Part shown: positions 1 through 7,185 of the stretch, one piece after another
How positions within the stretch are numbered: position 1 is the first letter of the stretch
Layout: every line of letters begins with the position of its first letter
DNA from: Streptomyces marokkonensis
Lineage (GTDB): Bacteria; Actinomycetota; Actinomycetes; Streptomycetales; Streptomycetaceae
Assembly: GCF_008312835.1 (NCBI RefSeq)
Contig: NZ_VSKS01000003.1
Coordinates: 496,001 to 560,000 of the forward strand
Direction of reading: 5' to 3'
DNA: 64,000 nucleotides
The notes under the pieces: model-generated
What the model was told of the DNA's origin: nothing
Databases searched by the model: none
What the model saw: only the letters and a program-made list of their open reading frames with translations
Made by a program: the position numbers and the translations under genes

Positions 1-1
1 C

Positions 2-202
2 GTCACGCCCGTGCAGGCGGAGGCCGCGCTCTATTACCGCTGGCCGGATCTCGTCTACCTGCCCATCCAGGACGCTCCGCTCGGCGAGTGGGCCCTGGTG
101 TGGCGGACCGCCGGCGAAACCGCCCTGCTGCGCGCCTTCGTCCAGTCGGCCCAGGACACACTCGACGAACAGGCCGCCGCGAGCGCATCCGGTGCGTCAT
201 AA
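2..202 (+). CDS. LysR-family regulator, C-terminal fragment (runs off the left edge)
   Basis: Only the last 66 codons are in the window. The residues around WPDLVYLPIQDAPLGEWALVWR resemble the end of the LysR substrate-binding domain, where a pocket strand is followed by a conserved W-x-LVWR strand and a terminal helix (LLRAFVQSAQDTL). The N-terminal winged helix lies outside the window, so target and ligand cannot be guessed. The tail after the helix is Ala/Ser-rich and probably disordered. The reading frame is open to the first base. Other periplasmic-binding-like regulators could end in a similar way, but LysR is the best fit. Confidence 0.7.
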   Translation, partial: VTPVQAEAALYYRWPDLVYLPIQDAPLGEWALVWRTAGETALLRAFVQSAQDTLDEQAAASASGAS

Positions 203-271
203 GCACCGAGTTATGGACCGATCCGAAGAATGCGGTTGATCACGACGCGGGCAACGGGAAGCGTGTGGCGC

Positions 272-673
272 ATGACCTCACCGGCAAGGATCACCGCGTC
301 CACCCTCTCGCTCACCGTCGACGACGTCGCCGCCTCGCACGCCTTCTTCACCACACATCTCGGTTACAGGGAAGTGATGGCGGCCGACGGGTTCGCCTCG
401 CTGGAGCGGGACGACGAAGCCCTCTCCGTCGTGCTGCTGCGACGCGGCTCGGAGGTGTTGCCCGAGGGATTCCGTGACCAGCACGCGGCCGGACTGATCG
501 TCGCCCTCACCGTCGACGACCTCGCCTCGGAGCACGACCGGCTTCGGTCCGAGGGCGTCGTGGTCACCATGCCGCCGCGTGAGGAGCCGTGGGGGGAGAA
601 GCTCTTCCAGGTGACCGACCCCAACGGGGTCGTCATCCAGTTCGTCGAATGGACCACCCAGGAAACGGCCTGA
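272..673 (+). CDS. VOC-family (glyoxalase/bleomycin-resistance fold) protein
   Basis: This is a 133-residue protein with two beta-alpha-beta-beta-beta modules, at about residues 5-62 and 66-128. Telltale stretches are STLSLTVDDVAASHAFFTTHLGY near the start and the closing DPNGVVIQFVEW. A single VOC chain of this size normally forms a dimer with metal sites made of His/Glu/Gln at the strand ends; the final Q-F-V-E supplies the usual last acidic ligand. The substrate is unknown. I chose the ATG at 272, which has a GGGAAG 11 nt upstream. An in-frame ATG at 230 would add 14 residues that do not resemble the family. It may be co-transcribed with the acetyltransferase that begins 27 nt downstream. 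Confidence 0.85.
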   Translation: MTSPARITASTLSLTVDDVAASHAFFTTHLGYREVMAADGFASLERDDEALSVVLLRRGSEVLPEGFRDQHAAGLIVALTVDDLASEHDRLRSEGVVVTMPPREEPWGEKLFQVTDPNGVVIQFVEWTTQETA

Positions 674-700
674 GGGCCGTGCTGTTGAGGAGCCGCACCC

Positions 701-1336
701 ATGACACCCGACCCCTCCGTGATCCATCCGCTGCCCGAACACGAGCGGGTGGTGCTGCTGAAGCCCCTGGTCACCGATCCGCGTATCCAGGTGGGTGAGT
801 TCACGTACTACGACGACCCCGACGGGGCCACCGAGTTCGAGCACCGCAACGTCCTGTACGCCTACGGTCCCGAACGCCTGGTGATCGGCAAGTTCTGCGC
901 GATCGCCACCGGCACGCGCTTCCTGATGGCCGGCGCCGAGCACCCCACCGTGGGCGTCTCCACCTTCCCCTTCACGATGTTCGGCGGCACCTGGGCCGAC
1001 CGCACCCTCGACATCATCACCGCACTGCCCGGCCGCGGTGACACGATCGTGGGCAACGACGTGTGGTTCGGCCGTGGAGTCACCGTCATGCCGGGAGTGA
1101 CGATCGGAGACGGAGCGATCATCGCGACCGGTGCCGTGGTCACCTCGGACGTGGCTCCCTACACCGTCGTCGGTGGCAACCCGGCACGACACATCAAGAG
1201 CCGGTACGACGACGAGGACGTCGCCCGTCTGCTGCGCGCGGCCTGGTGGGACTGGCCCGTCGACCTGATCACCGAGCATGTCCGCACCCTCATGCACGGC
1301 ACCCCCGCCGACATCGCGGCCGTCGCCGGAGCATAG
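701..1336 (+). CDS. CatB/Vat-type hexapeptide-repeat O-acetyltransferase
   Basis: The protein has 211 residues with left-handed beta-helix repeats. Examples are [14 protein letters not shown] (about 61-74) and the run [18 protein letters not shown] to [16 protein letters not shown] (about 116-153), ending in the family signature [15 protein letters not shown]81, in AGAEHP, sits at the position of the catalytic histidine of xenobiotic (CatB/Vat) acetyltransferases, which move an acetyl group from acetyl-CoA to a hydroxyl. Most chromosomal members are not proven resistance genes, so the substrate may be a sugar, an antibiotic or something else. It follows the VOC gene closely on the same strand. 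Confidence 0.9.
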   Translation: MTPDPSVIHPLPEHERVVLLKPLVTDPRIQVGEFTYYDDPDGATEFEHRNVLYAYGPERLVIGKFCAIATGTRFLMAGAEHPTVGVSTFPFTMFGGTWADRTLDIITALPGRGDTIVGNDVWFGRGVTVMPGVTIGDGAIIATGAVVTSDVAPYTVVGGNPARHIKSRYDDEDVARLLRAAWWDWPVDLITEHVRTLMHGTPADIAAVAGA

Positions 1337-1562
1337 CCCGGCGGCCGCGGGCGACGAGACCCCTGCGTGGCCGTGGCAGGGGCATGCGGCAGAGCCGGAC
1401 GGGACAGTGGCCCCCGCCGAAGGAGCAGCCTCCCTTCCTGTCCGGCCGCGTCTCGGCGAGACACGGAACAGAGCCTGCCGTCGAGAACGGTGGGGGTGTT
1501 GTCTATCGTCTCCCAGTGCGAAGAAACGTGGTGCCCGTCCGCGGAGCGGAGGGCTCGGGGTG

Positions 1563-2903
1563 GTGACGCGGCGATGGCCGCGTCTGCGGCATCCGGCGCA
1601 GGTCGTCGTGGCGGGCTTCGCCACGGCCATCGCGGCCGGCACCGGCCTGCTGATGCTGCCGGTGGCGAAGGCCGGGCCGGGCGGCGCGAGTGTGCTGGAG
1701 GCGCTGTTCACCTCCACCTCCGCGGTGTGCGTGACCGGCCTGATCGTGGTGGACACCCCCGTCCACTGGAGCGGATTCGGGCAGGCGGTGATCCTGGGGC
1801 TCATCCAGGTGGGTGGCTTCGGCATCATGACCTTCGCCTCCCTGCTGGTCCTGCTGGTGTCCCACCGCATCGGCCTGAAGGCGCGGCTGACGGCCGCCGC
1901 GGAGACCAAGACCCTGGGACTGGGGGACGTCCGCTCCGTCGTGACCGGTGTGGTCAAGGTCAGCCTGCTGCTGGAGGCGGTCACCGCGCTGGTGCTGACC
2001 CTGCGGTTCGCCACCGCCTACGACGAGTCCTGGCCGCGGGCGGTGTGGCTGGGCGTCTTCCACTCCGTCTCCGCGTTCAACAACGCCGGCTTCGCCCTGT
2101 ACTCCGACAGCCTCATGGGTTTCGCCACCGATCCGTGGATCTGTCTGCCCATCGCGCTGGCGGTCATCGCCGGCGGACTGGGTTTCCCGGTCCTGTTCGA
2201 GCTGCGCCGCCGCTGGCACCGGCCGCGGTCCTGGTCCCTGCACACCAAGATCGTGATGTGGGCCTCCGGGGTCTTCCTGATCGGCGGCAGCGCCTTCGTC
2301 ACCGCGATCGAATGGTCCAACCCGGCCACCCTGGGCCCCCTGGACGCCCCCGGGAAGCTGCTGGCCGGCTTCTTCCAGGGCGTCATGCCGCGCACCGCCG
2401 GGTTCAACAGCCTCGACACCTCCCAGATGAATCCGGCGAGCTGGCTGGGCACGGACGTGCTGATGTTCATCGGCGGCGCCAGCGCCGGCACCGCGGGTGG
2501 TATCAAGGTCACCACCTTCGCCGTGCTGTTCTTCGTCATATACGCCGAGATCCGTGGCGAGGGCGCGGTCAACATCTTCCACCGCCGCCTGCACGGTGAC
2601 CTTCAGCGTCAGGCGCTGACCGTGGTGCTGCTGTCCGTGGCCGCGGTCGCCGTCTCCACGCTGGCCTTCGTGGTCTTCGCCGATTACAGCCTGGACCAGT
2701 CGCTGTTCGAGGTCACCTCCGCCTTCGCCACCGTGGGCCTGTCCACCGGCATCACCGCGGGGCTGCCCTCCGGTCTCCAACTGATGCTGATCGTGCTGAT
2801 GTTCATCGGCCGGCTCGGCCCCATCACCGTCGCCTCCGCGCTCGCCCTGCGCAGCCGCGTCCGCCTGTACGACCTCCCCGAGGAGCGACCTGTCATTGGC
2901 TAG
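1563..2903 (+). CDS. TrkH/KtrB-type potassium uptake channel subunit
   Basis: This is a roughly 446-residue membrane protein with the four M1-P-M2 repeats of the TrkH/Trk/KtrB superfamily. The four pore loops are visible: STSAVCVTGL, SVSAFNNAGF, PRTAGFNSLD and FATVGLSTGI. Each carries the single glycine filter typical of the family. It should form a dimeric K+ (or Na+-coupled K+) pore gated by the cytosolic TrkA ring encoded next. The reading frame stays open upstream to 1278 inside the previous gene. I start at GTG 1563 (or GTG 1560) because GGAGGG at 1548-1553 is well placed and homology begins there. The stop codon overlaps the trkA-like start, so the two are probably translationally coupled. 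Confidence 0.93.
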   Translation: MTRRWPRLRHPAQVVVAGFATAIAAGTGLLMLPVAKAGPGGASVLEALFTSTSAVCVTGLIVVDTPVHWSGFGQAVILGLIQVGGFGIMTFASLLVLLVSHRIGLKARLTAAAETKTLGLGDVRSVVTGVVKVSLLLEAVTALVLTLRFATAYDESWPRAVWLGVFHSVSAFNNAGFALYSDSLMGFATDPWICLPIALAVIAGGLGFPVLFELRRRWHRPRSWSLHTKIVMWASGVFLIGGSAFVTAIEWSNPATLGPLDAPGKLLAGFFQGVMPRTAGFNSLDTSQMNPASWLGTDVLMFIGGASAGTAGGIKVTTFAVLFFVIYAEIRGEGAVNIFHRRLHGDLQRQALTVVLLSVAAVAVSTLAFVVFADYSLDQSLFEVTSAFATVGLSTGITAGLPSGLQLMLIVLMFIGRLGPITVASALALRSRVRLYDLPEERPVIG

Positions 2904-3585
2904 GAAATCCCGCCTCAAGCAGCGGCGCGGCGGCCCGCAGGGCTCCGTCGCGGTGATCGGCCTGGGCCGCTTCGGCCGTGCCCTGGCCCTGGAACTCGTC
3001 GATGAGGACACCGAAGTCCTCGGCATCGACGAGAGCGCCGAAGTCGTCCAGGCCCTCTCCGGATCCCTCACCCACGTCGTGCGGGCCGACTCCACCAAGG
3101 AGGACGCCCTGCGCCAGCTCGGCGTCCACGAGTTCGAGCGCGCCGTCGTCGCCATCGGCAGCGACCTGGAAGCCAGCATCCTCACCGCCTCACTGCTGAT
3201 CTCCTTCGGCATCGAGAACGTGTGGGCCAAGGCCACCAGCGAAGCCCACGGCCGCATCCTCACCCAGCTCGGTGTCCACCACGTCGTCTACCCCGAGCAC
3301 GACATGGGCCAGCGCGTCGCCCACCTCGTGCGGGGCCGGATGCTGGACTACATCGAGTTCGAGGACGACTTCGCCATGGTCAAGACCAGGCCGCCGGCCG
3401 ACATCATCGGCCTTCCCCTGTCCAACAGCGCCGTCCGCACCCGCTACGGCATCACCGTCGTCGCCATCAAGCGACTCGGCGAAGGCTTCACGTATGCCAC
3501 CGCCGACACCGTCGTGGAGGCGGACGACACCATCATCGTGGCCGGACGCACCCGGGCGACGGAACGCTTCAGCGAACTCCAGTAG
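2896..3585 (+). CDS. TrkA/KtrA-type potassium channel regulator (RCK_N + RCK_C)
   Basis: The protein has 229 residues. After a basic N-terminus it has a Rossmann RCK_N domain with the nucleotide-binding motif VIGLGRFGRALALEL and an acidic residue after beta-2 (LGIDESAEVV). An RCK_C domain covers about residues 140-225 (MVKTRPPADIIGLPL to DTIIVAGRT). These proteins form octameric rings that bind ATP/ADP or NAD(H), and in some actinobacteria and firmicutes c-di-AMP, and open or close the K+ pore. The start is TTG 2896, inside the end of the channel gene, with GAGGAG at 2880-2885. The pair forms one operon. Confidence 0.93.
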   Translation: MARKSRLKQRRGGPQGSVAVIGLGRFGRALALELVDEDTEVLGIDESAEVVQALSGSLTHVVRADSTKEDALRQLGVHEFERAVVAIGSDLEASILTASLLISFGIENVWAKATSEAHGRILTQLGVHHVVYPEHDMGQRVAHLVRGRMLDYIEFEDDFAMVKTRPPADIIGLPLSNSAVRTRYGITVVAIKRLGEGFTYATADTVVEADDTIIVAGRTRATERFSELQ

Positions 3586-3643
3586 CACGCCGTCCGCCGG
3601 CCGCGGGGGAGGAGGCCGAGCGAGGGCGGGGAGGCGTCCGCGC

Positions 3644-4537
3644 TCAGTGCCCTTCGGCGGAGGACACGGGCAGGCGCAGGGTGAAGGTCCTGCCGCCGTC
3701 GCGGGATTCGTACACGCCTTCCTCCGTGGCGGCCAGGACATGCTCGGCGTCGACGGCGGTCAGGGCCTGGGGCCGACCGCCCGGAACGGTTCCGGTCTTC
3801 CTCCAGGTGGTGCCGCCGTCGGTGCTGCGCCGCAGGCCGCCGGTGAGGTCGGCCCCGTACAGGGCATCGGCCTCTGGCCAGGACAGGAAGGCGAGGACCT
3901 GGCCGGAGCCGGTGTCGAAGGTCCGGCCGCCGTCGGTGCTCGCGGCGACGCCGTCCTCCGTGGTGGCCAGCACGAGATCCCGGTCCTTCGGGCTGACGGC
4001 GATGTCGAGGGCGGCGAGCCGGGCGCGGCTGTCCCAGGTGGTCCGGTCGGCGCTGACGCGCAGCAGGCCGTGGGTGCTGTCGTAGCCGTAGACGGTGTTG
4101 TGCGCGAACTCGAGGGAGTGGAAGTCGCTGGTGCCGCCCAGCGAGAGGGACTTCCAGGTCCTGCCGGAGTCGGTGGACTGGATCAGGCCGCGGTTGCCGT
4201 GGCCGCCGCTGCCTTCGGCCGGGTGGCCGCTGCCGAGGAACGTCTTCGGGCCGATGACGGCGAAGCCCATGTAGTCGGCCGCGTCACCGACCCGCTGGGC
4301 GGTGCCGTCCTCGGCCACGGCGATCACGCCTTCGTGGGTGGCGACGTACAGGCGTCCGTCGGCCGGGTCGATGCCCATGCCGTGCACATGGCTGACGGTG
4401 AGGCCGCCGGAGCCGCCGGCCGACGCCGTGCCGGACGAGGCGTCGGCGTCGGAGTCCGAGCCGGACGAGCAGGCGGCCAGTGCGGTCGCGAGGACGGTAG
4501 CGGCGATGGCGGTGGCCGCGCGGGAACGGATCTTCAT
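3644..4537 (-). CDS. Secreted lipoprotein with BNR/sialidase-like beta-propeller repeats (F510_1955 type)
   Basis: The protein has 297 residues. It begins with a lipoprotein signal peptide, the lipobox LAAC placing the lipidated Cys at 23, followed by a Ser/Gly/Asp linker. The rest is a propeller with several BNR/Asp-box repeats, such as STDSGRTW, STDGGRTF, STDGGTTWRKTG and SRDGGRTFTL. The repeats point to a fold, not an enzymatic activity; databases label this group glycosylhydrolase, but no sialidase catalytic set is evident. It is the last gene of a three-gene minus-strand group with the DUF305 and DUF6153 genes, an association often seen near copper genes. The ATG at 4537 begins the signal peptide. 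Confidence 0.85.
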   Translation of the reverse strand: MKIRSRAATAIAATVLATALAACSSGSDSDADASSGTASAGGSGGLTVSHVHGMGIDPADGRLYVATHEGVIAVAEDGTAQRVGDAADYMGFAVIGPKTFLGSGHPAEGSGGHGNRGLIQSTDSGRTWKSLSLGGTSDFHSLEFAHNTVYGYDSTHGLLRVSADRTTWDSRARLAALDIAVSPKDRDLVLATTEDGVAASTDGGRTFDTGSGQVLAFLSWPEADALYGADLTGGLRRSTDGGTTWRKTGTVPGGRPQALTAVDAEHVLAATEEGVYESRDGGRTFTLRLPVSSAEGH

Positions 4538-4661
4538 GCTGAGGAACCCTCTGTGGGACGTGGGGTGGAGTGGCGAGCGGGGCCGGGGGACCGGTGCGGG
4601 ACGCGCCCGCACCGGGGCCGGGCCACGAGGAAACGGGCCCGAGCCCCCGGTACGGGTGTCG

Positions 4662-5297
4662 TCAGCTCGTGCCGAGGAGCTTGTTCATCTCCTCGATCTC
4701 GGCGTTCTGCGCGGTGATGATGTCGCCGGCCAGCTTCTTCGCAGGCCCGTACCGGCCCTTCTCCGTCTCCGTGGTGGCCATCTCCACGGCGCCCTCGTGA
4801 TGCTCGACCATCATGGTCAGGAACATGGTGTCGAAGCCCCTCCCGGAGGCCGCCATCAGCTCGTCCATGTCCTCGGTGTCCATCATCCCGGGCATGTCGG
4901 AGCCGTCGGAGTGACCACCGTGGTCCATGCCCGGCATGGAGGAGGGCACGTCCTCGCCCCAGGACTCCAGCCAGCCGGACATCGTCTCGATCTCCGGGGC
5001 CTGGGCCTTCTCGATACGCGCCGCCAGGTCCCTGACCTCGGCCGAGGACGCCTGACTGCCGGCCATCCTCGACATCCGGATGGCCTGCTGGTGGTGGGGG
5101 ATCATGTCCTGCGCGAAGGACACGTCCTGGTCGTTGTGTGCGCCGGCGGCGTCCTCGGCGCTCGCCGAGGCAGGTGTCCGCGTGCCGGAGCCGGTGTCGG
5201 AGCCGTTTTCGCTGCCACAGGCGGCGAGGACGAGGGCCGCGGCCACGGCCGTGGTGCCGAGAGCGGCTCGATGGATGAGGGAACGGGTGCTGTTCAC
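4662..5297 (-). CDS. DUF305 lipoprotein, His/Met-rich, putative copper-linked envelope protein
   Basis: The protein has 211 residues with a lipobox (LAAC, Cys 27) and two ferritin-like helical halves. Each half carries the DUF305 His-His signature: QDMIPHHQQAIRMS in the first and MMVEHHEGAVEMA in the second. Between them lies a Met/His/Asp-rich loop (MPGMDHGGHSDGSDMPGM) suited to binding a soft metal. Members of this family are often found beside copper resistance genes, so a periplasm-like copper-binding role is a fair inference, but it is not shown here. The start is GTG 5297 with AGGAG 7 nt upstream. The gene lies between the DUF6153 gene upstream and the propeller lipoprotein downstream, all in the same direction. 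Confidence 0.9.
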   Translation of the reverse strand: MNSTRSLIHRAALGTTAVAAALVLAACGSENGSDTGSGTRTPASASAEDAAGAHNDQDVSFAQDMIPHHQQAIRMSRMAGSQASSAEVRDLAARIEKAQAPEIETMSGWLESWGEDVPSSMPGMDHGGHSDGSDMPGMMDTEDMDELMAASGRGFDTMFLTMMVEHHEGAVEMATTETEKGRYGPAKKLAGDIITAQNAEIEEMNKLLGTS

Positions 5298-5415
5298 GGT
5301 GGTACTCCTGCGGTCTGCGACGGATGCCGCGCCGAGCGGCGCGGGACACGGCTGAGTGCCGTACAGCCGCCCGCCACGCACAGGTGGCGTGGACGGGTAC
5401 GGCTCCGGCCTCGTC

Positions 5416-5832
5416 CTAGATCCGCAGAAGTTGCAGTTCGGCCAGTGTGGGCGGCGCTCGGCCGCCGTCGGGAGCGGTGGCGAAGACCCCGCGGACACTG
5501 TCGGCGGGCGGGAGCGTGCCGACGGCGTCGGACAACGGCGCGGAAAGGACCGGTCCCGCGCCGACGGCACCGGCCGCACACGTGGCATCGGCATGCTCGG
5601 CATGCCCGTGACCGCTGTCGCCGTGGCAGACGTACTCGTCGCTCCCCGTCGCCGCCACGGCATGAGCGGAGGCGAAGGAGGAATGGTGGGCGTCGGCTGC
5701 GACAACCCCGCCCGGGCTGAGAGCGTGCATGCCGAGAAGGCCGGCCAGCAGCCCGAGCACCAGCAGCACCCGCATCCGCCCACCGGGCGATCGCGCAGGC
5801 TGGAGCTGTGCACGGACTGTCACAACCCCCAT
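5416..5832 (-). CDS. DUF6153-type small membrane/exported protein
   Basis: The protein has 138 residues with a signal/anchor helix, RVLLVLGLLAGLLGMHAL (about 21-38). An exported region rich in His and with two Cys follows (DAHHSSFASAH, CHGDSGHGHAEHADATC), and the C-terminus is Pro/Ala-rich. The length, the helix and the His cluster match the actinobacterial DUF6153 family, which has no known function. The first gene of the trio with DUF305 and the BNR lipoprotein, it may bind metal through its histidines (inference). The start is uncertain: ATG 5832 has no clear ribosome site, and a GTG nine bases further in or ATG 5775 are alternatives. Confidence 0.75.
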   Translation of the reverse strand: MGVVTVRAQLQPARSPGGRMRVLLVLGLLAGLLGMHALSPGGVVAADAHHSSFASAHAVAATGSDEYVCHGDSGHGHAEHADATCAAGAVGAGPVLSAPLSDAVGTLPPADSVRGVFATAPDGGRAPPTLAELQLLRI

Positions 5833-5919
5833 GCTACGGAAACCGCGCGGGCCCGCGCGGGCACTCGGCCAGGTCCTCCCACACAGGGGCGCCGGGCAAG
5901 GCCCGCCGCAGCCGTCGGG

Positions 5920-6345
5920 TCACACCTTCTTGACGACGATCGTGTCCGGGACCAGCTTCTCCAGGTCGTCGACGTCCGAGGTGAAGACGGTGACCTGTCC
6001 CCTCTGCTGTCGCGCGATGACGGCGAGCACGGCGTCGATGGCGTACTTGTGGCCGTGCAACGTGGCGTCGGCCAGGAGTCGACGCGCCTGGCGGGCCTCG
6101 TCCTTCCCGATGTCGACGACCTGGAGCCGGGACAGTACCCAGTCCCAGCGCTGCTCGGTCGTTCTGCCGTCGTACGCCTCGACCAGTGTCATCGGTGACG
6201 TCACCACCTCGGCTTCCCCGCGTGCGGCGAGGTCGAGCCAGGCGATCATCTTCCGGTCGCCGCGCACCGCGAGGGACAGGGCTTCACAGTCCAGTACGAA
6301 GACGCGGAGGGGCCGCTGTCCGTGCTCACCGGCTCGCCTCTTCAC
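5920..6345 (-). CDS. PIN-domain protein, probable VapC-type toxin RNase
   Basis: The protein has 141 residues with a PIN fold. Acidic residues that would hold Mg2+/Mn2+ are at D19 (FVLDCEA), E56 (MTLVEAYDG), D104 (YAIDAVLAV) and D124 (FTSDVDDL). VapC toxins cleave tRNA or rRNA and are neutralised by their cognate DNA-binding antitoxin. The start is GTG 6345, which overlaps the antitoxin stop as GTGA; this is the normal coupling that lets the antitoxin be made first. The pair sits between a metal-linked gene trio and a mobile-element scar at tRNA-Pro, suggesting acquisition by transfer. All four acidic residues are present, so the enzyme may be active. Confidence 0.85.
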   Translation of the reverse strand: MKRRAGEHGQRPLRVFVLDCEALSLAVRGDRKMIAWLDLAARGEAEVVTSPMTLVEAYDGRTTEQRWDWVLSRLQVVDIGKDEARQARRLLADATLHGHKYAIDAVLAVIARQQRGQVTVFTSDVDDLEKLVPDTIVVKKV

Positions 6346-6620
6346 GCAGCCTCTCCGGCGTCGTGCTTTCCGGTGGTTCGGCGCCGCTCGTGTTCGGCGT
6401 CGAGTCCGTCCAGCTCGTCGAGGGCTGCCGCATGTTCGTCCTCGGTGACGGAACCGTGTTCTTCCTGCAGCCAGTCGACCAGTTCGCGGAGCCGGTCCCG
6501 GTCACGCTTGAAGCGCAGCGCCTCGGCGACGTACGCCGACAGGCCCCGCTCTGCCGCGTCCGCGCGGATCTCGTCCAGGAGATCCTCGGGAATCGTCACG
6601 GTCACCTTCTTCGTCGCCAT
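6342..6620 (-). CDS. Ribbon-helix-helix (CopG/VapB-like) antitoxin
   Basis: The protein has 92 residues. The first 45 form a ribbon-helix-helix: the beta strand ATKKVTVTIPEDLL, then helices DEIRADAAERG and SAYVAEALRFKRD. The acidic C-terminal half (LQEEHGSVTEDEHAAALDELDGLDAEHE) would wrap the PIN toxin. It is the first gene of the pair. The ATG at 6620 has no ribosome site; a TATGGT hexamer ends 7 nt before it, which fits a leaderless mRNA. An inverted repeat upstream (6637-6658) is a likely operator for autorepression by the antitoxin-toxin complex. Confidence 0.85.
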   Translation of the reverse strand: MATKKVTVTIPEDLLDEIRADAAERGLSAYVAEALRFKRDRDRLRELVDWLQEEHGSVTEDEHAAALDELDGLDAEHERRRTTGKHDAGEAA

Positions 6621-6627
6621 ACAAGTG

Positions 6628-6658
6628 ACCATACTCCTGGTATCGCACTCCTTACCAG
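6628..6658 (-). promoter_or_regulatory. Promoter and operator of the toxin-antitoxin pair
   Basis: A minus-strand TATGGT (6628-6633) ends 7 nt before the antitoxin ATG. Overlapping the expected -35 zone is the inverted repeat CTGGTA-N10-TACCAG (6637-6642 and 6653-6658). Spacing and position fit autorepression by a ribbon-helix-helix dimer. No TTGAC-like -35 is clear. Confidence 0.45.
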
Positions 6659-6680
6659 CGCCGGCGCCCCGCTCGGCACC

Positions 6681-6852
6681 CGCTTCGCCGATCTCAACTC
6701 CGGTCTTGCCGATGTCGTCACGGTCGGCGCCGCAGCACTGGCCAACCCCTACCTGCCCCACCGCATCCGCACGTGCGCCCCTCAACGAGCCCGACCCGGC
6801 CACCTCCTACGGCGGCGACCACCGCGGCTACACCGACTACCCGGCCCTGACC
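6681..6852 (+). pseudogene. Remnant of an alkene reductase (Old Yellow Enzyme) C-terminus
   Basis: In one frame the sequence reads ADLNSGLADVVTVGAAALANP and then PYLPHRIRT; one base is missing near 6774, and the next frame continues with APLNEPDPATSYGG and HRGYTDYPAL. Together these match the conserved end of OYE-type ene-reductases (GRPFLANPDL..R...GAPLNEPDP..YYGG...GYTDYP). There is no start, no N-terminal domain and a frameshift, so it is a decayed fragment. It abuts an integrase fragment, which suggests the debris of an inserted and later lost element, or rearrangement at the tRNA target. Confidence 0.65.
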
Positions 6853-6857
6853 ACCAC

Positions 6858-6998
6858 CGCTGCGAGGAGATCTCCCGTCTCGTCGGCCACTCCGGTACGG
6901 CTGTGACTGAGGAGGTCCACCGGAAGCAGATCCGGCCCGAGATCCAGACCGGCGCGGTGATCATGGACGGCATCTTCACGCGGGATCCAGAGCGGTAG
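6858..6998 (+). pseudogene. Remnant of a tyrosine site-specific integrase (C-terminal 46 residues)
   Basis: The frame reads CEEISRLVGHSGTAVTEEV, then HRKQIRPEIQTGAVIMDGIF and a stop. This is the end of an actinobacterial phage/AICE integrase: the box II LVGHS with the catalytic His, then the segment that normally reads VYRHQIRP, where Tyr is the DNA-attacking nucleophile. Here that Tyr is His (EEVHRKQ), so even this end would be dead. The rest of the gene is missing. It stops 66 nt before the 3' end of tRNA-Pro(CGG), a known target of pSAM2-type elements, and points toward it, as integrase genes beside attachment sites usually do. Confidence 0.75.
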
Positions 6999-7008
6999 TC
7001 ACGCAGAA

Positions 7009-7054
7009 AGCAGATCAGCCAGGCTACTCACATGAGTAGACTGGCTGATCTGCT
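7009..7054. terminator. Strong bidirectional hairpin between the integrase remnant and tRNA-Pro
   Basis: The arms AGCAGATCAGCCAG (7009-7022) and its exact complement (7041-7054) enclose a second pair, CTACTCA/TGAGTAG (7024-7030 and 7033-7039), with only one mismatch. TTTCT follows on the plus strand. It could end the former integrase transcript as well as the tRNA transcript from the other strand. Confidence 0.75.
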
Positions 7055-7063
7055 GTTTCTCTG

Positions 7064-7137
7064 TCGGGGTGGCGGGATTTGAACCCACGACCTCTTCGTC
7101 CCGAACGAAGCGCGCTGCCAAGCTGCGCTACACCCCG
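7064..7137 (-). tRNA. tRNA-Pro (anticodon CGG)
   Basis: A 74-nt cloverleaf on the minus strand. The acceptor arms CGGGGTG and CACCCCG pair, and the anticodon stem CTTCG/CGAAG holds the loop TTCGGGA, with anticodon CGG reading CCG codons. The T arm reads GTGGG-TTCAAAT-CCCGC. The discriminator base is A and CCA is not encoded. Its 3' end faces the integrase remnant, the orientation expected for an integration site. Confidence 0.95.
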
Positions 7138-7185
7138 ATCGTCGCTGCTGTCGCGGCGACGACGTTTACTTTAGCCCACTGGTGG

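Noticed and set aside
1337-1562. c-di-AMP (ydaO-type) riboswitch upstream of the potassium uptake genes
   Set aside because: I looked for the conserved core and paired elements and could not find them; a few G+C-rich stems are not enough.
278-2014. Long minus-strand open frame across the VOC, acetyltransferase and TrkH genes
   Set aside because: It is antisense to three genes with clear homology. It is the kind of stop-free shadow frame that high third-position G+C produces, and its translation has no domain.
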